Source: an uncultured Coriobacteriaceae bacterium (GTDB lineage Bacteria; Actinomycetota; Coriobacteriia; Coriobacteriales; QAMH01). Taken from it: DNA of 13,261 nucleotides. The notes under the pieces are model-generated. The model did not search any database. It had not been told where the DNA came from and saw only the letters and a program-made list of their open reading frames with translations. A program made the translations under genes and the position numbers. The stretch covers positions 1 through 13,261 of the forward strand of contig CACZQA010000288.1 in the NCBI GenBank assembly GCA_902783175.1, written 5' to 3'. Of this stretch, positions 1-7,386 are shown piece by piece. Position 1 is the first letter of the stretch. Each line of letters begins with the position of its first letter.

Positions 1-802
1 CCGGCGGAAGCGCAATCCCAAACTCCAAATAGCGTTGCGGGCTGAGCGGCAGTGCCACCACGCCCCCCGCCAGCTCCTCGGCGATGCCGTCGGCGCACAG
101 GCTCACGCCGAGCCCCGCCTCCACCATCGAGTAGGTCGTGCGCCAACCCGAGGTCGTGAAGCGTATGTCGGGCTCAATCCCCTTCGCGTACATCAGGTCC
201 TGGAACAATGAGTCGTCATCGGGGTTCGTCATGACGAACGGAACGCCGTCGAGCTCGACCAGCAGCACCTCGCTGTGCCGCGTGAGCGCCGTTCCGCGGC
301 GCGCCCACACCATGATCTGCTGGCGCCCGAGTCCGATCCACTCGTAATGCTCGAGAGGCCCATGGCACAGGCAGCAGTCAATCCTGCTCTGATCGAGCAG
401 CGCACGTTGCTGCGCGTTGCTGCCGCCAACCACATTCACCTTCACGTTTGGAAACCGCCGCCGATACTCCCGCAGCACCGCAGGCAACCAATAACTTGAG
501 AGGGTCGACAGGCTTCCGATGGTGAGCTCGCCTTCTGCGAGGCCGCGGATGCGGGCGCTCGTCTGATGCGCCTGGTCGTCGATCCGCATCATCTCCCGAA
601 ACAGCGGCAGCATCCGCGCGCCCTCGGGCGTGAGCTCGACGCCCGTCGAACGCCGTGCGACCACAGGAAATCCCAGCTCGCCCTCGAGCGCGTTGATGAG
701 CCTGATGATGCCGCTCGGTGTGTATCCCAGCTGCTTGGCGGCCCCCGACATGCTCCCGTTGTCCACCGCGGCGACGAACGCCTCGCATCGTTTGATGTCC
801 AC
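1..802 (-). CDS. LysR-family transcriptional regulator (C-terminus cut by window edge)
   Basis: One-component DNA-binding regulator. The reading frame is open from a GTG codon at 802 to the left edge, giving 267 residues; the family is usually about 290-310, so only a short C-terminal tail is missing. It begins VDIKRCEAFVAAVDNGSMSG, and the winged helix-turn-helix (about residues 1-60) includes AAKQLGYTPSGIIRLINALE and ends in LTPEG, as expected for LysR proteins. From about residue 88 (EGELTIGSLSTLSSYWLP) it reads as the two-lobed effector-binding domain. GTG is chosen because it starts right at the HTH and follows a GAGAGGGATGGGG purine tract; the ATG at 813 is out of frame. It is divergent from the symporter gene, the usual layout for a LysR protein and its target. 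The inducer cannot be told from sequence. Confidence 0.93.
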   Translation of the reverse strand, partial: MDIKRCEAFVAAVDNGSMSGAAKQLGYTPSGIIRLINALEGELGFPVVARRSTGVELTPEGARMLPLFREMMRIDDQAHQTSARIRGLAEGELTIGSLSTLSSYWLPAVLREYRRRFPNVKVNVVGGSNAQQRALLDQSRIDCCLCHGPLEHYEWIGLGRQQIMVWARRGTALTRHSEVLLVELDGVPFVMTNPDDDSLFQDLMYAKGIEPDIRFTTSGWRTTYSMVEAGLGVSLCADGIAEELAGGVVALPLSPQRYLEFGIALPP

Positions 803-825
803 GCCTGCCCCATCCCTCTCGACGC

Positions 826-842
826 TATCACAAACTGTTATA
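826..842. promoter_or_regulatory. LysR-box-like dyad (T-N11-A)
   Basis: The 17 bp TATCACAAACTGTTATA is a dyad of the form TATnACAnnnTGTnATA, mismatched only at one arm pair and around the centre. T at 828 and A at 840 form the T-N11-A core typical of LysR-regulator sites. It lies 24 bp upstream of the regulator's GTG and about 105 bp (from its centre) upstream of the symporter ATG, so it could serve both autoregulation and activation of the symporter. Binding is inferred. Confidence 0.55.
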
Positions 843-854
843 TCGATTATTAAT

Positions 855-873
855 TTTAGCATCGCGCGCTAAA
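855..873. promoter_or_regulatory. Second inverted repeat in the regulator/symporter promoter region
   Basis: TTTAGC-ATCGCGC-GCTAAA: perfect 6-bp arms with a 7-bp spacer, at the edge of the AT-rich part of the divergent promoter region. It could be the activation half-site downstream of the T-N11-A box, or a site for another regulator. Its centre is about 29 bp downstream of that box's centre. Confidence 0.35.
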
Positions 874-938
874 GAAGCTAGGATGCCACCAAGCCGTCGA
901 GGAGAGAACGGCGCTTCTCAGGAGGAAAGGCACACCCG

Positions 939-2582
939 ATGATCGTCAAAATCGCACTGCTCGTCATATTCATCGCCACCACCATCTACATCGGCTACTA
1001 CAGCCGCAAGAAGGCGACGGACGTCGACGGCTTCGTGCTCGGCGGTCGCAAGGTAGGCCCATGGATGAGCGCGTTCGCCTACGGGACCTCCTACTTTTCC
1101 GCCGTCGTGTTCATCGGCTACGCAGGCCAGTTTGGCTGGAAGTACGGTCTCGCCGCCTTCTGGGCAGGCATCGGCAACGCGCTGGTCGGCTCGCTGCTCG
1201 CCTGGTTCGTGCTCGGCCGCCGCACGCGCATCATGACGCACCACATTAAGGCGACGACCATGCCCGAGTTCTTTGGCAAGCGCTTTGACAGCCAGGCCCT
1301 GCGTATCGTTTCCGCACTCATCATCTTCGTGTTTCTCATCCCCTACACCGCCTCCGTCTACAACGGCCTCGGGCGCCTGTTCGGCATGGCGTTTGCCATC
1401 CCCTACGAATGGTGCGTCGTCGCCATGGCAGTCGTGACCTGCATCTACGTGGTCTGGGGAGGCTACAGCGCCACGGCGCTCAACGACACCGTGCAGGGCA
1501 TCATCATGCTCGTGTCAATCGTGGCCGTCATCGTGAGCGTGCTCAACGGGCACGGCGGTTTCACGCAGGCGCTCATCAGCCTCGCGAACGCATCCGACCC
1601 AACCGTTCCCAACGGCACCGTCGCCGGCGTCTTTGCCAGCATGTTCGGCCCCGACCCGCTCAACCTGCTGGGGGTCGTCGTGCTGACCTCGCTCGGCACC
1701 TGGGGGCTTCCGCAGATGGTGCAGAAGTTCTACGCCATCGAGTCCGAGTCCGCCATCACGAAAGGCGCCATCATCTCGACCATCTTCGCGATCGTCGTCG
1801 CGGGCGGCTCGTACTTCCTCGGCGGCTTCGGACGCCTGTTCTCCGACGAGCTCGACGTGACCGTCAATGCCGCGGGCGTGCTCGTGCCCGCAGCGGGTTA
1901 CGACTCGATCATCCCCACGATGCTCTCGGGGCTGCCCGACATCTTGATCGGTATCATCGTGATCATGGTGCTCTCCGCCTCGATGTCCACGCTTTCCTCG
2001 CTGGTTCTCACCTCGAGCTCCACGCTCACGCTCGACTTCATCAAGCCGGTGTTTCGCAAGAGGATGCTCGACTCCGAGGCGCTCGCGTGGATGCGCGTCT
2101 TGCTCGTGGTCTTCGTGGTGATCTCCGTCGTCATCGCACTCGTCCAGTACAACAGCTCCATCACGTTCATCGCGCAGCTCATGGGCTACAGCTGGGGCGC
2201 GTTGGCCGGCTCGTTCATCGCCCCGTTCCTGTACGGGCTGTACCTCAAGCGCTCGTCCAAGGCGGCGGCCTGGGTCTGCTTTGCCTGGGGCGTCGGCCTC
2301 ACCGTGGTCAACATGGCGACGGGCCTTGCAGGGCATCCCCTCATCGACAGTCCCATCAACTGCGGCGCCATCGCAATGGTCGGCGCGCTCGTCATCTTCC
2401 CGCTGGTGAGCCTCGTCACGCCATCTGGCATGGGCAAAGAGCACGTCGAGTGGTGCTTCAGCGGATACGACGAGCGCGTGTTGGTCAAGGCCTCCGAGGC
2501 AATCGGCGACGTGGAGCCCCAGCAGCCCGCGGCTGCGGCGGTTCCGGCGACAGGGATCGCGTCCAATTCATCGATTCGGTGA
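939..2582 (+). CDS. Sodium:solute symporter family transporter (SSF, PutP-like)
   Basis: Secondary transporter predicted to couple Na+ entry to solute uptake across the cytoplasmic membrane. 547 residues, in the SSF size range. It opens with a membrane helix (IVKIALLVIFIATTIYIGYY), then DGFVLGGRKVGPW and GTSYFSAVVFIGYAG, the classic first two SSF segments, and contains about 13 hydrophobic segments. Around residue 347 ASMSTLSSLVLTSSSTLTLD matches the PutP helix whose Ser/Thr pair binds Na+. GTWGLPQMVQKFYA is also family-typical. The start at 939 follows AGGAGGAAAGG at 920-930. The Ala/Pro-rich C-terminal tail (QQPAAAAVPATG) is probably cytoplasmic and poorly conserved. Divergent from the LysR gene and upstream of the bile salt hydrolase-like gene in the same direction, with a 151-bp gap. 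The substrate is unknown; a product of the hydrolase (amino acid, taurine or bile acid) is a guess from context only. Confidence 0.93.
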   Translation: MIVKIALLVIFIATTIYIGYYSRKKATDVDGFVLGGRKVGPWMSAFAYGTSYFSAVVFIGYAGQFGWKYGLAAFWAGIGNALVGSLLAWFVLGRRTRIMTHHIKATTMPEFFGKRFDSQALRIVSALIIFVFLIPYTASVYNGLGRLFGMAFAIPYEWCVVAMAVVTCIYVVWGGYSATALNDTVQGIIMLVSIVAVIVSVLNGHGGFTQALISLANASDPTVPNGTVAGVFASMFGPDPLNLLGVVVLTSLGTWGLPQMVQKFYAIESESAITKGAIISTIFAIVVAGGSYFLGGFGRLFSDELDVTVNAAGVLVPAAGYDSIIPTMLSGLPDILIGIIVIMVLSASMSTLSSLVLTSSSTLTLDFIKPVFRKRMLDSEALAWMRVLLVVFVVISVVIALVQYNSSITFIAQLMGYSWGALAGSFIAPFLYGLYLKRSSKAAAWVCFAWGVGLTVVNMATGLAGHPLIDSPINCGAIAMVGALVIFPLVSLVTPSGMGKEHVEWCFSGYDERVLVKASEAIGDVEPQQPAAAAVPATGIASNSSIR

Positions 2583-2733
2583 AGAAAACCCGGGATACGC
2601 CCGCACGCCAACCACTCGCACTATTATCGACTCTCAGAGCACACCACATCATGGCGTGTCCTTTGAAGAAAGTACGGGCGGCGAGATTGGGCATTTGCAG
2701 AGCCGTTGCCCGTCAGACGAAAGGATGGGTTCT

Positions 2734-3684
2734 ATGTGCACGGGTATCCGCTTCTCAGACGCTCAGGGCAATCTCTACTTTGCCCGCAACCTTGACTGGA
2801 GCTGCTCGTATGGCGAGCACGTCGTCATCACGCCGACAAACGCCAAGGTCGTCTCGCTGTTCGGCGCGACAGACCGAATCGACTACCCCATCATCGGCAT
2901 GGGCATCACGGCGGCGGGCACGCCGCTGTACTTTGACTGCGCGAACGAGCGCGGCCTCGCGGTTGCCGGTCTGAACTTCCCCGGATACGCGCACTACGAG
3001 GAAGGGCCCGTCGAGGGCAAGACGAATGTCGCCGCCTTCGAGTTCCCGCTGTGGGTCGTCGCCAAGCACGCGACTGTCGACGAGGTCGAGGCAGAGCTCG
3101 GCAACGTCGCCATCGTCGGCAAGACGCTCAGCGACCAGATGCCCGTCTCGTATTTGCACTGGATCATCGGCGACGGCACGCGCAGCATCGTCGTCGAATA
3201 CACCTCCGATGGCATGCAGGTGTTCCACGATGACTTCGACGTGCTCGCCAACCAGCCCGGCTTTGCCTGGCACGCCGAGAACGTGCGCAACTACCTCAAC
3301 GCCACGCCCGAGGTTCCCACGGGCGTGAAATGGGACAAGGCCGAACTCGCGCCGTACGGCTCGGGCGGCGGCATGCGCGGCATCCCCGGCGACTACTACT
3401 CGCCGTCCCGCTTCGTACGCGCCGCGTACCTCAACGCGAACTACCCGGTCAAAGACACCGAAGAGGAAAACGTCGCCCGCATGTTCCATACGCTGCAGGG
3501 CGTGAGCATGATCGACGGCGCCGCCCGCATGACCGACGGCGCGTTCGAGATAACCGTCTACACGGGGGGCTTTTCTGCCCGCACCAACACTTACTACTAC
3601 AACACGTACGACGACCCCGCGATCCGCTCGGTCGCGCTCTCGGACTACCCCACCGACGGCACCGAGCTCATCGAGGTCAAGTAG
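2734..3684 (+). CDS. Choloylglycine hydrolase family protein, probable bile salt hydrolase
   Basis: N-terminal-nucleophile hydrolase that cleaves an amide bond, in bile salt hydrolases freeing glycine or taurine from conjugated bile acids; penicillin V acylases are the sister group. The start is set at ATG 2734, not an in-frame codon at 2656, because it gives MCTGIRF, exposing Cys2 as nucleophile after Met removal, and AAAGGA lies 8 bases upstream. The protein is then 316 residues, normal for the family. Family catalytic residues are all visible: Cys2, Arg18 and Asp21 (FARNLDWS), Asn81 (GLNFPG), Asn173 (LANQPGF) and Arg226 (SPSRFVR). No signal peptide, so probably cytoplasmic. It ends convergent with hslO across a strong hairpin. 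The 151-bp gap after the symporter holds a TATTAT hexamer (2622-2627) but no good -35, so separate transcription is undecided. BSH is favoured over penicillin acylase, but substrate needs testing. Confidence 0.88.
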   Translation: MCTGIRFSDAQGNLYFARNLDWSCSYGEHVVITPTNAKVVSLFGATDRIDYPIIGMGITAAGTPLYFDCANERGLAVAGLNFPGYAHYEEGPVEGKTNVAAFEFPLWVVAKHATVDEVEAELGNVAIVGKTLSDQMPVSYLHWIIGDGTRSIVVEYTSDGMQVFHDDFDVLANQPGFAWHAENVRNYLNATPEVPTGVKWDKAELAPYGSGGGMRGIPGDYYSPSRFVRAAYLNANYPVKDTEEENVARMFHTLQGVSMIDGAARMTDGAFEITVYTGGFSARTNTYYYNTYDDPAIRSVALSDYPTDGTELIEVK

Positions 3685-3733
3685 CCCTCGCACGACAAGG
3701 GACTCGTGGTGGCGGGCAGCATTGCACGCACCA

Positions 3734-3770
3734 GGCGCCCGACGCGGCCACCGAGGCTGCGGCGGGCGCC
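3734..3770. terminator. GC-rich hairpin between convergent genes, probable bidirectional terminator
   Basis: Two 16-base arms (3734-3749 and 3755-3770) around the 5-base loop ACCGA. All pairs form except one A/G mismatch and one G-T wobble, and the outer eight pairs GGCGCCCG/CGGGCGCC are perfect. It sits exactly between the stop codons of the hydrolase (3684) and hslO (3772). No long T-run follows on either strand, so efficiency is uncertain. Confidence 0.65.
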
Positions 3771-3771
3771 G

Positions 3772-4701
3772 TCATTTCTGGCTAGATGCCTGCGCGAGCA
3801 GCTCTTCGAGACGCGAAGTCTCCAAGACGTAGTCCTTGCCGCAGAAATGGCAGTGAGCCTGGGCCGGCTCGCCTTTCTCGACCATGTCGCGTAGCTCGTC
3901 TTTTCCCAGCGCAACGACCGCACGGGTGGCGCGCTCCTCGTTGCAGCCGCAGTGGAACTGCGCGGGCACAACCTCGAGCTGCTGGTAGTCGAGGCCGCGC
4001 AGCAGGTACTGCAGAATATCGGTGGGCGTCATGCCGTCCTCGAGAAGCGAGGTCACGGAGGAAACGCCCGCGAGGTTGTGCTCGAGTTCGTCTACAAGGT
4101 AGTCGTAGTAGCCGGGCATGAGCTGGATGATGAAGCCGCCCGCCTGCTTCACGCTCGTGTCGCCGTTGACGAGCACGCCGACCCCCACCGACGTGGGCAC
4201 CTGGTCGCTCAAGACGAAATACGAGGTGAGGTCGTCGCCGATCTCACCCGAGACGAGCTCGACGGCACTGGAATAGGGCTCGATGCCAGGCTGGTCCCGT
4301 ATCACGGTCAGCGTGCCGGCCCCTATGCCACCGCCGACGTCGAGCTTGTCGAGCGCATTGTGCGCACGCCACACATTGGGGTGGTTCGCAAAGCCCTTGA
4401 CCTGTCCGTGCGTGTTTGCCGTGACCGTCAGCCCGCCGATCGGCCCGTCGCCGCGCACGGTGAGCGTCACCAGCTCGTCTGGCCCCTTGAACATGACGCC
4501 CATCATCTGCCCCGCCATCATCAGACGGCCAAGCGCCGCAGTCACGAGGGGACTCGTGCTGTGGTTTTCGTGCGCCGTCTGGACCGTCTCGCGCGCGGTG
4601 ATCGCAAATGCGCGAATCATGCCGTCTGCCGCGGTGCCACGGACGATGTGGTCGCCCTGGTGCGTCCCGCGTTCGTCGAACCCGATGAGCTCGCCTGCCA
4701 T
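3772..4701 (-). CDS. hslO: Hsp33 redox-regulated molecular chaperone
   Basis: Cytoplasmic holdase chaperone that is inactive when reduced with Zn2+ bound and becomes active when oxidative stress oxidises its cysteines. The predicted 309 residues fit the family. The N-terminal substrate-binding domain includes ENHSTSPLVTAALGRLMMAG and RGDGPIGG, typical Hsp33 blocks. The C-terminal redox switch is complete: Cys251 and Cys253 (CGCNEE), then Cys284 and Cys287 (CHFC), i.e. CXC-X30-CXXC. ATG 4701 is preferred because GGAAAGG lies about 6 bases upstream; an in-frame GTG at 4716 would overlap that site. It follows the THEP1-like NTPase gene in the same direction after 86 bp, in which I found no convincing promoter, so co-transcription is possible. 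A redox chaperone in a presumed gut anaerobe suggests exposure to oxidants. Confidence 0.95.
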   Translation of the reverse strand: MAGELIGFDERGTHQGDHIVRGTAADGMIRAFAITARETVQTAHENHSTSPLVTAALGRLMMAGQMMGVMFKGPDELVTLTVRGDGPIGGLTVTANTHGQVKGFANHPNVWRAHNALDKLDVGGGIGAGTLTVIRDQPGIEPYSSAVELVSGEIGDDLTSYFVLSDQVPTSVGVGVLVNGDTSVKQAGGFIIQLMPGYYDYLVDELEHNLAGVSSVTSLLEDGMTPTDILQYLLRGLDYQQLEVVPAQFHCGCNEERATRAVVALGKDELRDMVEKGEPAQAHCHFCGKDYVLETSRLEELLAQASSQK

Positions 4702-4787
4702 ATGCTGCCTTTCCACGTCTGCTGTCAGCGTTGCATGCTAGCACCGCGCCGCATCGGCAAGTGTTACGAAACCCCAACCGTTGCGTC

Positions 4788-5387
4788 TTACGAGGAAGAC
4801 AGCTCGAGCGAGGCACCGGGGGCGATCTCGCGCACATCGCCTTTCCACGGTCCGTCCAACAGCTCATGCGCCCGTGGCAGCAGCGTCTCGCGCACGACGG
4901 CGACCGCATCGGGATACGCTGGCGTCGGCCCGAGTCCGAGAAGGGCGAGCGCACCGACGAGCCCCTCCCCGCGCAGGAGCTCCAGCCGCCCGAGTTCGTC
5001 GACGACGAGCAACGACGCTGCCGCCTTCCTGACGCCCGCCTCATGTCCGAGCTGCTCGAAGTGCGCGTTCACGCGTGCGAGCGCGTCTTGCGAAATCTCC
5101 CAATGAAGCTGCGCGCGTGCGCTCTGGCTTTCCGCATCGAAGGTCCCATCCAAAACCGCGAGGTCGCGACGCGATGCGAACGGAATCGTCTCATGTTCCG
5201 GAAGCAAGATATTGTCGATGTCGAGCTTCTCGAACGATGTGGCGCCGTCCCGCGCCGTTACCTTGCGCCAGATTCCCGGAGCGAGCACCCCGCCTACCAC
5301 AACCCCACGCGCCTCGTACGCCGACACGAGACCCTGGAGCCAGCGCGTCTTGCCCGTCTGGACCTGCCCTGTGAGTAGATACAACAT
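4788..5387 (-). CDS. THEP1-like nucleoside-triphosphatase (P-loop NTPase)
   Basis: Small P-loop NTPase of 199 residues, the size of the THEP1/NTPase_1 family, whose members hydrolyse nucleoside triphosphates but whose cell role is mostly unknown. The Walker A motif is at the N-terminus (G7QVQTGKT14). A hydrophobic strand leads into a Walker B-like LLVVDELGRLEL (Asp130, Glu131), matching the DEIG-x-x-EL form typical of this family. No membrane segment or signal peptide. ATG 5387 follows AAGGAT at close spacing and is itself followed at once by the P-loop, so the start is secure. It is transcribed away from the FecCD-type importer operon across a 122-bp promoter region that carries a perfect palindrome, suggesting shared regulation with that importer. 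A role in cofactor or metal handling is inference. Confidence 0.8.
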   Translation of the reverse strand: MLYLLTGQVQTGKTRWLQGLVSAYEARGVVVGGVLAPGIWRKVTARDGATSFEKLDIDNILLPEHETIPFASRRDLAVLDGTFDAESQSARAQLHWEISQDALARVNAHFEQLGHEAGVRKAAASLLVVDELGRLELLRGEGLVGALALLGLGPTPAYPDAVAVVRETLLPRAHELLDGPWKGDVREIAPGASLELSSS

Positions 5388-5398
5388 ATTTATCCTTA

Positions 5399-5426
5399 TT
5401 TACAAATAATTTCGTTCAATTATTAT
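5399..5426 (+). promoter_or_regulatory. Probable sigma-70-type promoter of the ABC importer operon
   Basis: TTTACA (5399-5404), a 16-bp spacer, then TATTAT (5421-5426): each hexamer differs from consensus at one position. Transcription would start near 5433, at the left edge of the palindrome at 5434-5463, leaving a leader of about 75 bases before the GTG start of the permease. Confidence 0.55.
5405..5424. promoter_or_regulatory. Small inverted repeat inside the divergent promoter
   Basis: AATAATT-TCGTTC-AATTATT, perfect 7-bp arms with a 6-bp spacer, lying over the spacer and -10 of the plus-strand promoter. It is entirely A+T in the arms, so chance occurrence in this AT-rich stretch is plausible. 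Confidence 0.3.
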
Positions 5427-5427
5427 A
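5422..5427 (-). promoter_or_regulatory. Probable -10 element of the NTPase promoter
   Basis: On the minus strand these bases read TATAAT, a perfect -10 hexamer, 35 bp upstream of the NTPase ATG. The best -35 at 17-bp spacing is the weak AGTACA (5450-5445), which falls in the centre of the palindrome, so a protein bound there would cover it. The site overlaps the -10 of the opposing promoter. Confidence 0.5.
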
Positions 5428-5433
5428 TGTTAC

Positions 5434-5463
5434 ACGATTTATTCTGTACTCAGAATAAATCGT
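5434..5463. promoter_or_regulatory. 30-bp perfect palindromic operator candidate
   Basis: Arms ACGATTTATTCTG and CAGAATAAATCGT are perfect 13-bp inverted repeats around TACT. It covers the predicted start point of importer transcription and the predicted -35 of the NTPase, where a dimeric repressor would control both. The arms resemble neither a classic Fur box (repeated NATAAT) nor the DtxR/IdeR consensus (TTAGGTTAGCCTAACCTAA), so the regulator is unidentified. As RNA it would fold into a hairpin at the very 5' end of the importer transcript. Confidence 0.7.
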
Positions 5464-5509
5464 TCGGGTACCGAAGTTCTTGGAACGCGAGAGACGAAAG
5501 GAATCAGGC

Positions 5510-6595
5510 GTGTTGGGGAGCACATCTGGATCTGTCGCTAATGCCGAAAGAGCTGATGAATCGCGCACGCCCCCTCGCCTTTTCGACCGTGGCCACCGCG
5601 CCGATGCCTTCATAGCCTTCCTCATCGTCTTCATGGTTGTCGCCATGGCCGTCTCGCTGCTGCTCGGACGCTACCCTATCTCACCCGGCGAGGCAGTGCA
5701 GATGCTTGCCAGCCTCGTGTTTCCGGTCGACCAGACCTGGACCACCCAACAGCAAACGATGTTTTTCAACGTTCGTCTGCCGCGCATCCTGCTCGCCCTC
5801 ATGGTCGGTTGCTGCCTGGCTGCCGCCGGGGCTGCATTCCAGGGGACATTCCAGAACCCGCTCGTCTCGCCGGACATTCTGGGCGCAAGTCAGGGCGCGG
5901 CATTCGGCGCCGCCGTGGCGATTCTCGCGGGTCTGGGCGCGACCGGCGTCTCCGTATCGGCCTTCGCGTTCTCAATCGTGACGGTAGCGCTCGTCCTGCT
6001 CATCAGCGCGCGGGCCAAGGGGAACAGGATTCTCGTCACAGTGCTCGCCGGCGTCATGATCAGCTCGCTGTTCTCCGCGGGCGTCTCGTTCACCAAGCTC
6101 GTCGCAGACCCGCAAGACCAGCTGCCCGCCATCACGTACTGGCTGATGGGCAGCCTGACCGGCGCGAAGCTCGACACAAATCTCTTTTTTACCGCTATCC
6201 CGATGACCATCGGCTGCGTCGTGCTGTTTGCCGTGCGCTGGAAAATCAACATCCTCACCATGGGCGACGACGAAGCATCGACGATGGGCGTCGACGCGCG
6301 CCGCATCCGCCTGGTCGTCATCATCGCAGCCACGCTCGTGACCGCGGCGAGCGTGGCGGTCTCGGGGATGATCGGCTGGGTCGGGCTCGTCATCCCGCAC
6401 TTATGCCGTTTCATCGTGGGATGCGACTACCGCACGCTCATGCCCGCCAGCATGCTCATGGGTGCGAGCTTCCTCCTTGTCGTCGACAACATCTCCCGTC
6501 TCGCGACAACCGCCGAGATTCCCATCGGCATCTTGACGGCATTCGTGGGCGCGCCCTTCTTCCTGTACCTGATCACGAGGAAGAAGTCGGTATGA
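5510..6595 (+). CDS. FecCD-family ABC transporter permease (iron-siderophore/haem/cobalamin type)
   Basis: Membrane subunit of a type II ABC importer. The hydrophobic pattern fits the usual ten-helix fold, and family blocks are clear: RLPRILLALMVGCCLAAAGA, FQNPLVSPDILGASQGAAFG, the YWLMGSL segment, GWVGLVIPHLCR, and a C-terminal EIPIGILTAFVGAPFFLYLI. The start is set at GTG 5510, with AAAGGA seven bases upstream, giving 361 residues; an in-frame TTG at 5480 lacks such a site and would only lengthen a poorly conserved hydrophilic N-terminus. The stop overlaps the ATPase start (ATGA), so the two are translationally coupled. Only one permease gene is present, consistent with a homodimer. The exact ligand cannot be told from this subunit. 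Confidence 0.93.
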   Translation: MLGSTSGSVANAERADESRTPPRLFDRGHRADAFIAFLIVFMVVAMAVSLLLGRYPISPGEAVQMLASLVFPVDQTWTTQQQTMFFNVRLPRILLALMVGCCLAAAGAAFQGTFQNPLVSPDILGASQGAAFGAAVAILAGLGATGVSVSAFAFSIVTVALVLLISARAKGNRILVTVLAGVMISSLFSAGVSFTKLVADPQDQLPAITYWLMGSLTGAKLDTNLFFTAIPMTIGCVVLFAVRWKINILTMGDDEASTMGVDARRIRLVVIIAATLVTAASVAVSGMIGWVGLVIPHLCRFIVGCDYRTLMPASMLMGASFLLVVDNISRLATTAEIPIGILTAFVGAPFFLYLITRKKSV

Positions 6596-7374
6596 GCATC
6601 GACATCTCGCATCTGAGCTTCTCGTACGGCAAGCACCCCGTTCTCGAGGACATCGATGTAAGTATCCCGGACGGCATGCTCGTCAACATCCTCGGGCCAA
6701 ACGGAGTCGGCAAGTCCACCCTGTTCCGCTGCATCTTGGGTCTGAACGGCGATTATTCCGGCACTGTCAAGGTCAACGGGCACGACATGCGCACGCTTTC
6801 CATCCGCCAGCGCGCCCGCGAGATCTCCTACATCCCCCAGTCGCATGCGCCCATCTACGATTACGAGGTCCTCGACGTCGTGCTCATGAGCACGGGCGCC
6901 GACCTCGGCATGCTCAGGATGCCCGGCCCCCGTCACAAGCGCATCGCATACGAGGCACTCGAACGCGTTGGCATCGCGCACCTCGCCCACCGCACCTACA
7001 CGCAGATATCCGGAGGCGAGCAGCAGCTCGTGCTGATAGCCCGCGCGCTCGCCCAAAACGCGCGGACCATCGTCATGGACGAGCCGACGAGTGCCTTAGA
7101 TTACGGAAACACCGTACGCGTGCTGTCCACCATCAGGAGCCTCGCGCGAGAGGGGCTGAGCATCTTGCAGTCCACGCACCAGCCCGACCAGGCGTTTCTG
7201 TACTCGGACCGGACGCTCGTGCTCAACAGAGGGCGCGTACTCGCCTTCGGGCGTCCTCAAGACGTCATCACACGGGAGCTCATCAGCGAAATCTACCACG
7301 TCGATGTCGAGGTGAATTCGCTGTATGACGACAGGGTGCGCGTCTGCGTGCCCATGCAGGAAATCGAACGATAG
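6592..7374 (+). CDS. ABC transporter ATP-binding protein (FecE/FepC type)
   Basis: Cytoplasmic ATPase that powers the adjacent FecCD permease. 260 residues with every expected motif in order: Walker A G35PNGVGKST43, Q-loop around Gln83 (SYIPQ), signature S140GGEQ, Walker B IVMDE at 160-164 followed by the D-loop SALD, and H-loop His196 (STHQP). The spacing and SYIPQSHAP wording are typical of iron-complex and cobalamin import ATPases. Its ATG overlaps the permease stop, and the binding-protein gene starts 12 bp after its stop, so the three genes form one operon of all the subunits needed for import. Confidence 0.95.
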   Translation: MSIDISHLSFSYGKHPVLEDIDVSIPDGMLVNILGPNGVGKSTLFRCILGLNGDYSGTVKVNGHDMRTLSIRQRAREISYIPQSHAPIYDYEVLDVVLMSTGADLGMLRMPGPRHKRIAYEALERVGIAHLAHRTYTQISGGEQQLVLIARALAQNARTIVMDEPTSALDYGNTVRVLSTIRSLAREGLSILQSTHQPDQAFLYSDRTLVLNRGRVLAFGRPQDVITRELISEIYHVDVEVNSLYDDRVRVCVPMQEIER

Positions 7375-7386
7375 AAAGGAAGCAAC

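Noticed and set aside
1515..2444. Minus-strand 309-codon frame opposite the symporter
   Set aside because: Shadow frame rich in Asp, Glu, His and Arg, without a domain or ribosome site; the plus strand encodes an intact transporter.
1409..2974. Plus-strand 521-codon frame overlapping the symporter and hydrolase genes
   Set aside because: It runs out of frame through two clear genes and yields an Arg/His-rich sequence typical of a shifted GC-rich gene.
2755..3693. Minus-strand 312-codon frame opposite the hydrolase
   Set aside because: Mirror of the hydrolase codons; Val/Asp/Arg-rich with no family features, while the plus-strand gene keeps all catalytic residues.
5809..6591. In-frame upstream extension of the ABC ATPase inside the permease gene
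   Set aside because: The ATPase has its own ATG at 6592, overlapping the permease stop, directly followed by conserved sequence; the extension is Arg/His-rich shadow sequence of the permease.
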